A stretch of 64,000 bases of DNA from Lachnospiraceae bacterium (GCA_014804485.1 JAAUZT010000021.1:31169-95168); one strand, 5' to 3'. Shown: positions 26,493 through 36,786, counted from the stretch's first letter. The notes: generated by a model not told the origin, from the sequence alone. Numbers and translations are program-made.

Positions 26493-28310
26493 TCACATCT
26501 CGACATCTCTGATCAATTCCGGCGGCAGCCATTTCTTCAGAATCTTGCCAAGCATTTCCATATCTATAGGCTTGGGCAGGAAATCGTTCATTCCTCCCAC
26601 AAGGAACTCATTCTCCATCCCTTTAACCGCATTGGCTGACAGTGCTACAATGGGCAGACTGTCCGTGTAGGGCGTGCCAGTCGCACGGATCAGTTTCACG
26701 GCTTCGATACCATCCATCTCCGGCATCATATGATCCATGAACACCAGATCATACTGCATCTGCCTGCGTATCATATCGACACTGTCCTGCCCGTTGTCTA
26801 CCAGATCAGGCACAATACCGAACTTCTTAAGAAGTCCCGTCGCCACACGCAAGTTCACTTTATTATCGTCCACCACAAGCACCTTAGCTTCCGGCGCGGT
26901 AAAGTCAATGACAAACTGTTTTAATTCTACCGCATTCTTGTTCTTACTGTATTCACACGGCGCGGCATCTATAACCTTCTGTCGGATATCAAAGATAAAC
27001 GTGCTGCCCTTGCCGTATTCGCTCTCCACCTTGATGCTGCCGCCCATGTTCTCCACCAGCAGCTTTGAAATGGACAACCCCAATCCGGTACCTTCCATGC
27101 CGCGGTTCTTCTTCATATCCACCTGTTCAAAGGATCGGAACAGCTTATCCATATCCTCCTGCCTGATGCCGATGCCTGTGTCAGCGACGCTGAACAACAG
27201 CCGTCCTACATTTTCCTCTTCCTGCTGCCACGATACCGTGAGTGTAATGGATCCCTCATATGTAAACTTTGTGGCATTACCCATGATATTGATGATAATC
27301 TGCTTCACTCTTCCGATATCCCCGTACAGCTTGCGCGGTACGCTGTCGGACACCTTAGCGATCAGTTCCACCGGTCTGCCCTTCAACCGCACCTCCATCA
27401 TGCTCATTACATCATGAATCATGGATGAGAAATAATACTCTTCGGGAATGATCGGCATCTTCCCGGATTCGATTTTGGAGAAATCCAGAATATCGTTAAT
27501 AATACTAAGCAGCCCTTCTCCCGACGTCTTGATCGTGCCTGCATACTCTCTGCCCTGCTCCGACAGCTTCTCATCCAACAATAGGTCCGCCATACCGCAG
27601 ATCGCGTTCATCGGCGTCCGAATCTCATGGGACATGTTGGCAAGAAACACGCTTTTCGCCTCATTGGAGGCTTCCGCCTGGTGCATCAGCTTCTCCATCT
27701 CTTCCATATTATGCTTGATCGTCATCGTATTCTCTACCGCGATCACACACAGCACGCCGCAGCCGAACTGGAGGCAGAAAATATTGATGAGCATATTCAT
27801 GATACGCAGGAATGTAACAATGGCAGTATTCTCAATCACATACCGCGGTTCCAAAAAATTGCCCATGCTCAATTCCACGAAATAGAACACGAATATAATA
27901 ATAAAATTCACGACCGGATGAAACTGCCTCTTCTCCGGATTCTGACATTTCAAAACAAAGTTAGTGAGAACCGTAAACGGAAACATTGCCAGACAGTAGA
28001 GCCCGAATTGTGTAGTTTCGCCTAATATATACACGGAAATCCATGAGTAGACCAATATCTCCGCCACAAATATGAAGTACACAAGACGAACGCGGTTATG
28101 TCTGGCATAATAAAACGCCACTCCGTAGATCAATATGCTTACCAAATTCAGGTTGCTTAAAAACCTCGCCCCGCCTAATCGCAATGTAACCAGAAGTATG
28201 GTATGTATGAATACCAAAACAACGGCGCAGATCTGAAGAAATACGTCGTAATTCATAATATTCAGTTTGAAATTCTTCACCTGATTCCACATCTTCGCTA
28301 TCCCGGTCAT
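26493..28310 (-). CDS. Hybrid sensor histidine kinase / response regulator
   Basis: FLANMSHEIRTPMNAI (H box), NIMGNATKFT, GTGLGLSIS, C-terminal receiver VLVVDDNKVN...VFMDHMMPEMDG. Confidence 0.95.
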   Translation of the reverse strand: MTGIAKMWNQVKNFKLNIMNYDVFLQICAVVLVFIHTILLVTLRLGGARFLSNLNLVSILIYGVAFYYARHNRVRLVYFIFVAEILVYSWISVYILGETTQFGLYCLAMFPFTVLTNFVLKCQNPEKRQFHPVVNFIIIFVFYFVELSMGNFLEPRYVIENTAIVTFLRIMNMLINIFCLQFGCGVLCVIAVENTMTIKHNMEEMEKLMHQAEASNEAKSVFLANMSHEIRTPMNAICGMADLLLDEKLSEQGREYAGTIKTSGEGLLSIINDILDFSKIESGKMPIIPEEYYFSSMIHDVMSMMEVRLKGRPVELIAKVSDSVPRKLYGDIGRVKQIIINIMGNATKFTYEGSITLTVSWQQEEENVGRLLFSVADTGIGIRQEDMDKLFRSFEQVDMKKNRGMEGTGLGLSISKLLVENMGGSIKVESEYGKGSTFIFDIRQKVIDAAPCEYSKNKNAVELKQFVIDFTAPEAKVLVVDDNKVNLRVATGLLKKFGIVPDLVDNGQDSVDMIRRQMQYDLVFMDHMMPEMDGIEAVKLIRATGTPYTDSLPIVALSANAVKGMENEFLVGGMNDFLPKPIDMEMLGKILKKWLPPELIRDVEM

Positions 28311-28424
28311 TTATATTCCTCACCGTCTCGTACTCTTTCCATCACCGATGTTATTGTACACCCGCATACCGTCAGAGTGCAAGTATATCAAGCTATATGT
28401 TTCAGGTTTGCTCATGGCTACGAC

Positions 28425-28859
28425 TCAGATCACATAATTACCCGTAATCTGACCCTGCCACTCTACCAGATCCGCCAGTGTCACTTTATCCACAACCCCG
28501 CTGATGGCCTCGTCAAGCATCTGCCAAAGCCGAAGCGTCACACAAGATTCCTGACGCTCACACATATTGATCTCATCATCCAGACAGGGAACCGGTGCCA
28601 GCGACCCTTCCGTCAGCCGCAGTATCATACCTACCGTATATTTCTCCGGCTCTCTTGTCAGACGATATCCTCCCTGCGGTCCTCGGATGCTTTTCACATA
28701 TCCTGCCTTGTTAAGCACCGAGATGATCTGCTCCAGATATTTGTCCGATATCTCCTGTCTTGCCGCTATGTCCTTGATTCTCACCGGTTCACCGGTATTA
28801 TTTAACGCCAGATCCAGCATCAGCCTGAGCGCATATCTCCCCTTTGTGGAAATCTTCAT
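28425..28859 (-). CDS. Rrf2 family transcriptional regulator with three cysteines
   Basis: MKISTKGRYALRLMLDLALNNTGEPVRIKDIAARQEISDKYLEQIISVLNKAGYVKSIRGPQGGYRL; C-x7-C-x5-C. Confidence 0.93.
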   Translation of the reverse strand: MKISTKGRYALRLMLDLALNNTGEPVRIKDIAARQEISDKYLEQIISVLNKAGYVKSIRGPQGGYRLTREPEKYTVGMILRLTEGSLAPVPCLDDEINMCERQESCVTLRLWQMLDEAISGVVDKVTLADLVEWQGQITGNYVI

Positions 28860-29131
28860 ACAAGCCCTCCTGTCAGAGTCTCCGACACCATGCAGCAAGT
28901 ACATGAATAGTCTGAGCACTCATTTTCCTATCAAGTCAGTATGCTTTATATGATATTTATACTACTCTTACGTATTTTTGTCAAATAACGTTTCTTCGGT
29001 AATCCCGGAAATTTACTGTCAGAACTGTTAAGAAAATATCTCCTCATTACGATATATAATATAAGAAGCGACCAAAAGCGCGTCGCTGGCAGGTAAACGG
29101 AATTACGAATCACGCTAAGGAGGGCACAAAC

Positions 29132-29857
29132 ATGAACAAAGTAAACGGATACAGCGCATACCAGAATAACTACTATGATAACTCTGTACGCGGCAAGAAA
29201 AATCAAGATAAGACATCCAAGACCGACTCCGCCGGCAAAACAAACGGCATCGGCAAGACCGGAAACAGCACTCAGTTAAGCAGCAAAGCTAAGGCTCTGT
29301 TGCAGGAGTTAAAGAGAACTTACAGCAACATGGACTTCATGGTTGCCGACTATGATTCCGATGAGGAAGCTGCTTCTTATCTCTCCCGCGGGATGAAGGA
29401 ATACAGCGTGCTGATCGATCCGGAAGAATTAGAGCGCATGGCAGCCGATGATGATGTTAAGCAGCAGAACTTGGCACTTCTCGATGAAGCTGTCGGTAAA
29501 CTGGACGAAGTAAAGGATCAGCTCGGCGATCATAAGAATGAAATAGCGAGCATAGGCATTACCATCGGTAAAGACGGCCAACTGTCCTATTTTGCAGAGT
29601 TAGAGAAATCCGGCGAGCGTCAAAAAGAATTTGTAGATCGCATTCGTGAAGGCAAAAAGGAGGCGGCCGAGAAAGCGGAAGCGGACAAAACCGGCGGCAA
29701 GCCTCACGGATATGAGTATGAGAGAAGCAAACGCACTACCGTATACGCTTCTACCGCCGAGGAACTGGTCGACAAGATCAAAAATGTGGATTGGGACAAT
29801 ATCAAGGAAGAAACTACCGTTCCCATGCCCGGTGATCGCTTTAGTTTCTCAATCTAA
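29132..29857 (+). CDS. DUF6033-like protein
   Basis: MNKVNGYSAYQNNYYDN...LKRTYSNMDFMVADYDSDEEAASYLSRG; RBS AAGGAGGG; terminator follows. Confidence 0.7.
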   Translation: MNKVNGYSAYQNNYYDNSVRGKKNQDKTSKTDSAGKTNGIGKTGNSTQLSSKAKALLQELKRTYSNMDFMVADYDSDEEAASYLSRGMKEYSVLIDPEELERMAADDDVKQQNLALLDEAVGKLDEVKDQLGDHKNEIASIGITIGKDGQLSYFAELEKSGERQKEFVDRIREGKKEAAEKAEADKTGGKPHGYEYERSKRTTVYASTAEELVDKIKNVDWDNIKEETTVPMPGDRFSFSI

Positions 29858-29862
29858 AATAC

Positions 29863-29890
29863 AAGCGCAGGTGGAGCACCACCTGCGCTT
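29863..29890. terminator. Rho-independent terminator
   Basis: AAGCGCAGGTGGAGCACCACCTGCGCTT palindrome between convergent genes. Confidence 0.85.
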
Positions 29891-29930
29891 TATTGTTTTC
29901 ATGATTTACATGACCGCTGCTGTCACTTTC

Positions 29931-30701
29931 TTACATTCCCATGAGTTCTTTTCTCTTGATTTCCTCGAAGAAATCATCGATCGACTTGACGATCTTCGCC
30001 GGTTCCATTGATTTCAGCAAATATCCCTGAGGCTTCAACGCCATAACCTGCATGATGGTCTCCTTATCACCCTTATTCGTAAGCATCATGACCGGAATAT
30101 CCGCAAAATCATGCTCGCTGCGGATCATCTCTAATACCTGCTTACCGTCCACAATCGGCATCTCATAATCAAGCAGCACCAGATCCGGTCTGTTGGTCGA
30201 TAAATATTTGATTGCCATAGCTCCGGAATTAGCAAGGGTTACCTGATAAGACTCCTCCAACCATCCCTTCACATTACGAAGCATGGTGCCGGAATCGTCC
30301 ACCACCAGAATCTTCTTCTTATTCTGTTTGCCGTATTTCTTCTCGTAACCCGTAATTGCCGACACCACTTCGGTAACATTGATGGGTCTCTGGAACTTCT
30401 GTCTGATCAGATTCTTAGTGATCACCTTCTCCACAGTAGCCAGCTCATCGATATCACCGATGGCAAAAATCGGAATATCTTCCTCAGTCGCCTTATCCTT
30501 AATGTAATTGAGCGCCTGTTGCTCCTCACCCATCTTCTCATCCACATAGAGCAGGATGATACCGATCTGCTCCTCGATCTGATTGATGGCATCGATGTCC
30601 GCTTTGACCGTGATCACTTCGTAATCCGATCTCTCAAACCGATCTTTCAATGACATAATAAGATAACTCTGAATCTGTGAGATAATCACTACATTCTGCA
30701 T
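29931..30701 (-). CDS. Response regulator with pseudo-receiver plus receiver domain
   Basis: C-terminal REC KKKILVVDDSGTMLRNVKGWLEE...LVLLDYEMPIVDGKQVLEMI...MMLTNKGD; degenerate N-terminal half. Confidence 0.88.
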   Translation of the reverse strand: MQNVVIISQIQSYLIMSLKDRFERSDYEVITVKADIDAINQIEEQIGIILLYVDEKMGEEQQALNYIKDKATEEDIPIFAIGDIDELATVEKVITKNLIRQKFQRPINVTEVVSAITGYEKKYGKQNKKKILVVDDSGTMLRNVKGWLEESYQVTLANSGAMAIKYLSTNRPDLVLLDYEMPIVDGKQVLEMIRSEHDFADIPVMMLTNKGDKETIMQVMALKPQGYLLKSMEPAKIVKSIDDFFEEIKRKELMGM

Positions 30702-30822
30702 ATTATCACTCCCCGCTTCCATCTATGTATGTACAATATCGGGCACTTGGCCTCCGTCCTAAACATACGCTTTTATTATAACAAATTGCTTTCTCATTTG
30801 CAATGCTAAACCGGATTTTCTG

Positions 30823-32166
30823 TTACTTGAAAAAAAGCTCTTGCTTCTTGTACTTCCTATAATACCATATTCCCGTCAAATCCGCCAGAATCCAACCGAT
30901 CGGTACCGACATCCAGATCCCCGTCACACCGATCCATTCCACAGAGGACAGCACATATGCCAACAGGACACGGGTTCCTAAGGACACCACTGTCAACACC
31001 ACGGAAATGCCGGCCTTGTGGATCGCACGATAATAACCGTAGAATAGAAACAACAGCCCGATGCCGAAATAAAAAGCGCCTTCGATGCGAAGATATCCTG
31101 CGCCCACAGCGATCGCTTCCGCACTTTCCTCACTCAAAAACAGTCCCATAAGCTGCTCTGAGAATAGAACCACAAGAATCGAAATGACCAGACAGAATAC
31201 GAACGCGCCTGCCACCGCATCCCTCATTCCCCGCCTGATCCGCTCAGTCTTATCTGCTCCGTAATTTTGTGCCACATAGGTAGAAAAAGCATTGCCGAAG
31301 TCCTGCACCGGTGCATATGCAAAGGAATCGATCTTCACCGCCGCCGCGAAAGCCGCCATCACTACGGGGCCGAAACTGTTCACCAGTCCCTGCACCATCA
31401 AAATACCGAAATTCATGATGGACTGCTGCAGACAAGTAAGTGTTGAGAGTCCGATCAGCTCTTTAAATATCTGTACATTCCATGAGCGGTTCGCTCTGCT
31501 GACTCTAAGCTCCGGATATCTGGCTCCGTAGTATACGACGATACCGATCCCCGCCAAATACTGCGCAAAAACCGTAGCCGTCGCAGCACCGCCCACGCCC
31601 CACTGAAAACCTCGGATAAAAAGGATATCCAGCACAATATTCGTTATGGCGGATATTCCCAGAAAAAGAAGCGGTATCACGGAATTGCCCACCGCACGCA
31701 GCAGATTCGCTACAAAATTATAGAGAAAGACAGCGACAATACCCCCGAAGATCCACACCAGATATTCCCGCATAAGTGGTGCCACCACATCCGGCACGCG
31801 TAAGAATATAAGTATCCACTCCATCGCCGCATAAACGACAATATTCAGTACAAGTGTCACACTGCCAATCGCAATAAACGCCGTGAAAATGCCCTTTTCC
31901 AGCCTATCCCTGTCCTTCGCCCCGAACTGCATGGAGAAGAAAGCGCTGCTGCCCATGCACAACCCGATCAGGATCGATGTGATAAACACCATCAGGGCAT
32001 AGGACGATCCCACCGCAGCCAGTGCATTTTCCCCCAGATACCGTCCCACGATCAATGTATCCGCAATATTGTATAGCTGCTGAAGCATATTCCCTACCAT
32101 AATAGGAAATGCAAACTTCAGCAGCTTCTCCATAATATTCCCTTCTGTTAAATCATAACCCTGCAT
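30823..32166 (-). CDS. MATE family efflux transporter
   Basis: MVGNMLQQLYNIADTLIVGRYLGENALAAVGSS; 12-TM hydrophobic pattern. Confidence 0.95.
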   Translation of the reverse strand: MQGYDLTEGNIMEKLLKFAFPIMVGNMLQQLYNIADTLIVGRYLGENALAAVGSSYALMVFITSILIGLCMGSSAFFSMQFGAKDRDRLEKGIFTAFIAIGSVTLVLNIVVYAAMEWILIFLRVPDVVAPLMREYLVWIFGGIVAVFLYNFVANLLRAVGNSVIPLLFLGISAITNIVLDILFIRGFQWGVGGAATATVFAQYLAGIGIVVYYGARYPELRVSRANRSWNVQIFKELIGLSTLTCLQQSIMNFGILMVQGLVNSFGPVVMAAFAAAVKIDSFAYAPVQDFGNAFSTYVAQNYGADKTERIRRGMRDAVAGAFVFCLVISILVVLFSEQLMGLFLSEESAEAIAVGAGYLRIEGAFYFGIGLLFLFYGYYRAIHKAGISVVLTVVSLGTRVLLAYVLSSVEWIGVTGIWMSVPIGWILADLTGIWYYRKYKKQELFFK

Positions 32167-32215
32167 TACTTATCTTACTCTCTTCATCCTACCTCATGAT
32201 TCCGCTCTGCAGAAT

Positions 32216-33652
32216 TTATAAATCGTAGTACATTTTAAATTCAGCCGGATTCGGAATCTGCTCCATCTTCTTAAGCTCCGCACGCTTACGCGCTACCCAG
32301 ATATCAATCAGCCTCTGCGGGAACACGCCGCCCTTGGTCAGATATTCATGATCCTGCTCTAATGCGTCGAGCGCCTCTCCCAGAGATTTCGGCAATCCTT
32401 TGATCTTCTTCTGCTCCTCTTCAGACAACGTATAGAGATTGAAGTCATAAGGTCCCCATCCGTTGGCCTCCGGATCGATCTGATTCTCGATGCCGTCCAG
32501 ACCTGCCATCAGTATCGCCGCATAAGCATAATACGGATTCGCCGTAGCATCGGGATTGCGCAGCTCAAACCGCTTCGCCGTCGGAGACTTGGCATAAGCA
32601 GGAATCCGGATCACCGCACTGCGGTTGGAAGTAGCGTAACCGACCGTAACCGGTGCCTCGAATCCCGGCACAAGACGCTTGAACGAGTTGGTAGACGGAT
32701 TGGTAAATGCACATAAAGACGCGATATGCTTTAACAGTCCGCCGATAAAATAGTGTGCCGTACGGCTCAGTCCCGAATAACCGTCCGCATCATAGAATAA
32801 AGGCTGTCCATCCTTTAACAGCAGCATATGTACATGCAGACCGCTGCCCGCTTCCTGATAGATCGGCTTAGGCATAAATGTGGCCGTCTTGCCCACACTT
32901 GCCGCCAGATTCTTAATAATATATTTGACGATCATGGTATTATCCGCCATGGCAGGCATATCCGCCAGCTCTACCTCGATCTCCATCTGTCCGGGACCGC
33001 CTACCTCATGATGATGATATTTCACACGGATTCCCCAGTCTTCCATCATCATGCACATACGGCTTCTTAAGTCATACCCCACATCCTGCGGTGCCGCCAC
33101 ATGATAACCGCCCTTGTAAGGCACTTCATAACCGTTATTGCCCGGATTGTACGGGTCCATCGTACAGTTCCAGTCTGCCTGTCTGGTATCGATCCGATAA
33201 CCGCAGCGCTCCGGCGAAACCTCATAACGGGCGCTGTCAAGCAGATAGAACTCGAACTCCGGTCCGATAATCATCTGATCCGCGATACCGCTGTCTTTCA
33301 TGTACTCTATCGCCCGCAGACTCACATTCTTCGGGTACTGGTCGAAAGGCTTGTTCTCCCCCTCGCCAATCGTGCACACATTGCCGCACATCGTCAGTGT
33401 CGGCACTGTCGCAAACGGATCCACATACGCGGTGTCCGGATCCGGCAGAAAGACCATATCACTCTTCTCGATAGGTGCATACCCGTAGTTGGAGCCGTCG
33501 AATCCGATCCCGTAAGTAAACGTATCCTCACCAAACCGCTCCACCGGAATGGTAATGTGACGCCACCGCCCGTCGATATCCGTCATCTTAAAATCGATCA
33601 TGCGGATCTGCTTCTCTTCGCACAGCTTCAGAATTGCTTCACTTCTGTTCAT
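32216..33652 (-). CDS. glnA: Glutamine synthetase type I
   Basis: MVFLPDPDTAYVDPF, GPEFEFYLLD, GSGLHVHMLL, NPSTNSFKRLVPGFEAPVTVGYATSNRSAVIRIP; start at internal Met 33652. Confidence 0.96.
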   Translation of the reverse strand: MNRSEAILKLCEEKQIRMIDFKMTDIDGRWRHITIPVERFGEDTFTYGIGFDGSNYGYAPIEKSDMVFLPDPDTAYVDPFATVPTLTMCGNVCTIGEGENKPFDQYPKNVSLRAIEYMKDSGIADQMIIGPEFEFYLLDSARYEVSPERCGYRIDTRQADWNCTMDPYNPGNNGYEVPYKGGYHVAAPQDVGYDLRSRMCMMMEDWGIRVKYHHHEVGGPGQMEIEVELADMPAMADNTMIVKYIIKNLAASVGKTATFMPKPIYQEAGSGLHVHMLLLKDGQPLFYDADGYSGLSRTAHYFIGGLLKHIASLCAFTNPSTNSFKRLVPGFEAPVTVGYATSNRSAVIRIPAYAKSPTAKRFELRNPDATANPYYAYAAILMAGLDGIENQIDPEANGWGPYDFNLYTLSEEEQKKIKGLPKSLGEALDALEQDHEYLTKGGVFPQRLIDIWVARKRAELKKMEQIPNPAEFKMYYDL

Positions 33653-33850
33653 AATCCCTGCTCCTTTCCTGCTTCCCCTAGTGTATACGTCAGCCCGGTG
33701 TATCCTGTCATTTCCCGATACCCGAATCTGTTTGATTACCTTAGTATAACATACGGGAGCAGGTTGGTGCATTATATTTTTGTAGATATATTTATCTTAT
33801 TTCGCTTACTTTTTCCATAAAGAAACAGATAGGAAAAAAGACAAACAGGG

Positions 33851-34660
33851 TCACCGATTTTTCGGCAACCCCATTTTATCTATAATACCGTCCGCACTCA
33901 CACCGGGATGGGTGAGATAAAGCCGGCAGATCTGCTCTGTCAGTTCCTCGCTGATTCCGTTCTTTACCGCAATCTCCCCGACGGATCGTCTCCTGTTCGT
34001 ATCACGCATGACCGCTTTGACGACGCTCTTCATGTCAAGCGTGGCAATTTCCTGTTCCAATGTAACTTTCTCTGTTCCTGCTCTGTCTGCTTTTGACCCT
34101 GCCGCTTCAGTTCCGTTTGTTTTGATGCCGTCCGCCGTACCATGGTCTGACTCTGCACCGTTTGATTTTACACTGTCTGCCTTCGCCGCACCGTTCGGAT
34201 GTGCTACTTCGACCTTCTCTACCTTATATGCACCATCGTCCCCGACTGCCAGCACCGCAAAAGTGATAGGCTGCGTAAACCGTCTCGGTCCGCAGCTTCC
34301 CGGATTGAGCAGAAGCCGTCCGCCCTCCTGCCTCTCTTCATATTTATGGGAATGACCGTAGACAATAATATCGACATCCTTTAGGTCTTCTTCCTTTTTC
34401 GGAATATACTTTTTATTATGTACCATAAAAAAGCCGATTCCGCACAGACTGACTGAGAGTGTCTCCGGCAGTTCCTTCGCCCATTCTTTATCATTGTTCC
34501 CCCGCACGACATAAGTCGGCGCAATCCTGTTCAGTTTGTCCAAAATTTCCGGCTTGTTGACGTCTCCGCCGTGCAGGATCGCCTCACAGCCCTGCAGTGC
34601 TTCCTCCACTTCCGGGCGAAGCAGTCCGTGTGTGTCTGAAATGATTCCTATCCTGTGCAT
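33851..34660 (-). CDS. YfcE/MJ0936 family metallophosphoesterase with C-terminal extension
   Basis: RIGIISDTHGLLRPEVEEAL, ILHGGDVNKPEIL, VRGNNDKEW, VYGHSHKYE, LLNPGSCGPRRF. Confidence 0.93.
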   Translation of the reverse strand: MHRIGIISDTHGLLRPEVEEALQGCEAILHGGDVNKPEILDKLNRIAPTYVVRGNNDKEWAKELPETLSVSLCGIGFFMVHNKKYIPKKEEDLKDVDIIVYGHSHKYEERQEGGRLLLNPGSCGPRRFTQPITFAVLAVGDDGAYKVEKVEVAHPNGAAKADSVKSNGAESDHGTADGIKTNGTEAAGSKADRAGTEKVTLEQEIATLDMKSVVKAVMRDTNRRRSVGEIAVKNGISEELTEQICRLYLTHPGVSADGIIDKMGLPKNR

Positions 34661-34680
34661 GTTGTGTACCCCGTTTACTT

Positions 34681-35793
34681 TTATTCTCCTGTCAATTCCG
34701 ACAATGGCTTAAATGTATATCCCATTTCCTCCCATTTGGTCAAAAGCTCGTCCAGAATCTCCCCGTTGGTAGAGGATGTGTTATGCAGAAGTACAACCGC
34801 TCCCGGATGTACCCGCGCCGTGAGCTTATCAAACGCCTCCTCATGACTTGGCTGCTTATCCTGATCCCAGTCCACATATGCCAGACTCCAAAATATGGTT
34901 TTATACCCCAGCTCATACGCCATTTTCAGATTATCCGCATTACACTTGCCCTGCGGCGGACGATAGTAGGCGGAAAGCTCTGCTCCTGTGATCTCCTGGA
35001 ACAGATCCGCCACATCGTCCAGTTCTTTCCGGAATGTCTCTTCATCGGATATCGTCGGCATGTCGAGATGGTGGTAAGTGTGATTACCTACGGCATGTCC
35101 ATCCTCTACCATGCGCTTTGCCATCTCGGGTGCTGTCTCCAGGAAATGCCCTACCACGAAAAAGGTGGCTTTCACATCGTGTTTCTTCAGAGCATCCAGA
35201 ATCGGTTCCGTATTGCCGTTCTCATATCCGCAGTCAAAAGTAAGATAGATCACCTTCTCGCTGTCGGCACCGACATAATAGGCGTCATACCATGCCAGAT
35301 CCTGCGCGGAAGCGTTGCCCCTTGGCTGCGTGCCCGGTTCTCCGAAAGAAAGTCCCCAATCCTCCGATGCAAGCGTAAGTTCCCAGCCCTCCGGCGGCTC
35401 CTTCTTCTCTGTTTTTTCATCACCGCTCATAGTTTTATTATTGTCTGGCAGCGTCTGTGCAGTGCTTTGCTCTGACCGCGCTTGTAAATCACTTTCCATT
35501 GACTGTGCCTGCTGATCCGTTGATGCTAATTCGCTGTCACCTATGCCGGACACCCCCGCACCTGATTGCTCCTCATTTGTCTGCTCCGCGCTTAATCGTT
35601 CCGTATCAGTCAGATCTGTACCCGCCTCCGCTCGAACATTTTTTACCGATACTTCCGTTTCCTTCTTCGCCGCATTCTGACATCCCGACAAAACCGTCGT
35701 TGTCATAGCCGCCAAAATAAAAACTGCCGATACAACAGCAGTCCTTCCCACTATCTTCCTTCCGTTACTCTTTTGGTTCCTCATGATGCACAT
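34681..35793 (-). CDS. Polysaccharide deacetylase (PdaA-like), lipoprotein-type N-terminus
   Basis: YLTFDCGYENGNTEPILDALKKHDVKATFFVVGHF, VGNHTYHHLDM, AYYRPPQGK; TTVLSGCQ lipobox. Confidence 0.94.
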   Translation of the reverse strand: MCIMRNQKSNGRKIVGRTAVVSAVFILAAMTTTVLSGCQNAAKKETEVSVKNVRAEAGTDLTDTERLSAEQTNEEQSGAGVSGIGDSELASTDQQAQSMESDLQARSEQSTAQTLPDNNKTMSGDEKTEKKEPPEGWELTLASEDWGLSFGEPGTQPRGNASAQDLAWYDAYYVGADSEKVIYLTFDCGYENGNTEPILDALKKHDVKATFFVVGHFLETAPEMAKRMVEDGHAVGNHTYHHLDMPTISDEETFRKELDDVADLFQEITGAELSAYYRPPQGKCNADNLKMAYELGYKTIFWSLAYVDWDQDKQPSHEEAFDKLTARVHPGAVVLLHNTSSTNGEILDELLTKWEEMGYTFKPLSELTGE

Positions 35794-35940
35794 CTCCTGA
35801 TCTTATGTATTTTATCATCTAAACTCGCAAACCCGCACTTTCAGCGCTTATGTCCGATTTCATCGAACGTTTGCTTGTTAAAACCGCATGAAAAACAAAT
35901 GCCTGCTCCGTAGTCGCTTGTTTTTCCTTCGCGATTTTAT

Positions 35941-35995
35941 ATTATAAAATACGCCTGCATCAAAATTGCATCAGATGTGTATCAAAGTTGCATCA
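35941..35995 (-). promoter_or_regulatory. Promoter region with four 11-bp-phased direct repeats
   Basis: GCATCA 35957, GCATCA 35968, GTATCA 35979, GCATCA 35990 (period 11); TATAAT on the minus strand at 35946-35941. Confidence 0.65.
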
Positions 35996-36106
35996 TCTCG
36001 CGACAGTCAACAATAATATCTGATTTCTCCAAACTGCGCATACCACTTGTTGATAATCATATTACTACCTGCTTCAATTCTTCCCGCTCTCCTTCTGCGG
36101 CTCATT

Positions 36107-36757
36107 CTACTCGATCTTGATTTTCTCCGCCGTCTTCAACAAAAAGCAGGTGCCCTGATACTGCCCTGCCTCGTACAATCTCACCACGATCTCCCGCATC
36201 CGCTGATCCATTTTGTGATAGCAGACCCGATTCTCCCACGGAAGACCCGTGATATATTCTCTCTGACGCTCATTTAACGTCTGCATTGCCGCCTTGAACT
36301 TCTCCGCATCACTCCTGCTCCACAATCCGAAGTCGCAGGAAAGATATGCGTTTTCACAGCCGTTTCGGTCACTCAGCCCTGCCAGATACTCTGCCGGATT
36401 TCCATCCCTTTCTCTGCAATACATTCTTTCCTTCCAGTGGATTACTTCCATATCTTTTCCCCCGGCTTGCACAAGCCGAAAGCTGGTTCTGCCGTATTTA
36501 TCATGTTCTATCGTATATTCTGCCTTTCTTTGCCCGTTCCCGCTGCCCGGCTCCTGCGTGAGCACCACCTTCGTGTCAAGCAGCCGCTGCCAGACTGCTC
36601 CACGCACTCTTTCGTAAGGCGTCGGATAGGTCAGCTTCTCGCTGATCTGCTTGACGGTATATCCCAAATCTGCCAGATGACGGATTGCGCCGCCACTGGC
36701 AGTTTCAAAAGTAAAGTCGGACAATGCATTTCTGAAAAAATCCTGTTCTGACATCAT
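36107..36757 (-). CDS. Hypothetical protein
   Basis: Long ORF with normal codon usage; SEQDFFRNALSDFTFETASGGAIRHLADLGYTVKQISEKL... Confidence 0.75.
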   Translation of the reverse strand: MMSEQDFFRNALSDFTFETASGGAIRHLADLGYTVKQISEKLTYPTPYERVRGAVWQRLLDTKVVLTQEPGSGNGQRKAEYTIEHDKYGRTSFRLVQAGGKDMEVIHWKERMYCRERDGNPAEYLAGLSDRNGCENAYLSCDFGLWSRSDAEKFKAAMQTLNERQREYITGLPWENRVCYHKMDQRMREIVVRLYEAGQYQGTCFLLKTAEKIKIE

Positions 36758-36786
36758 ACCCTGCTTTCCTCAGAAAAAGTTCCGAT

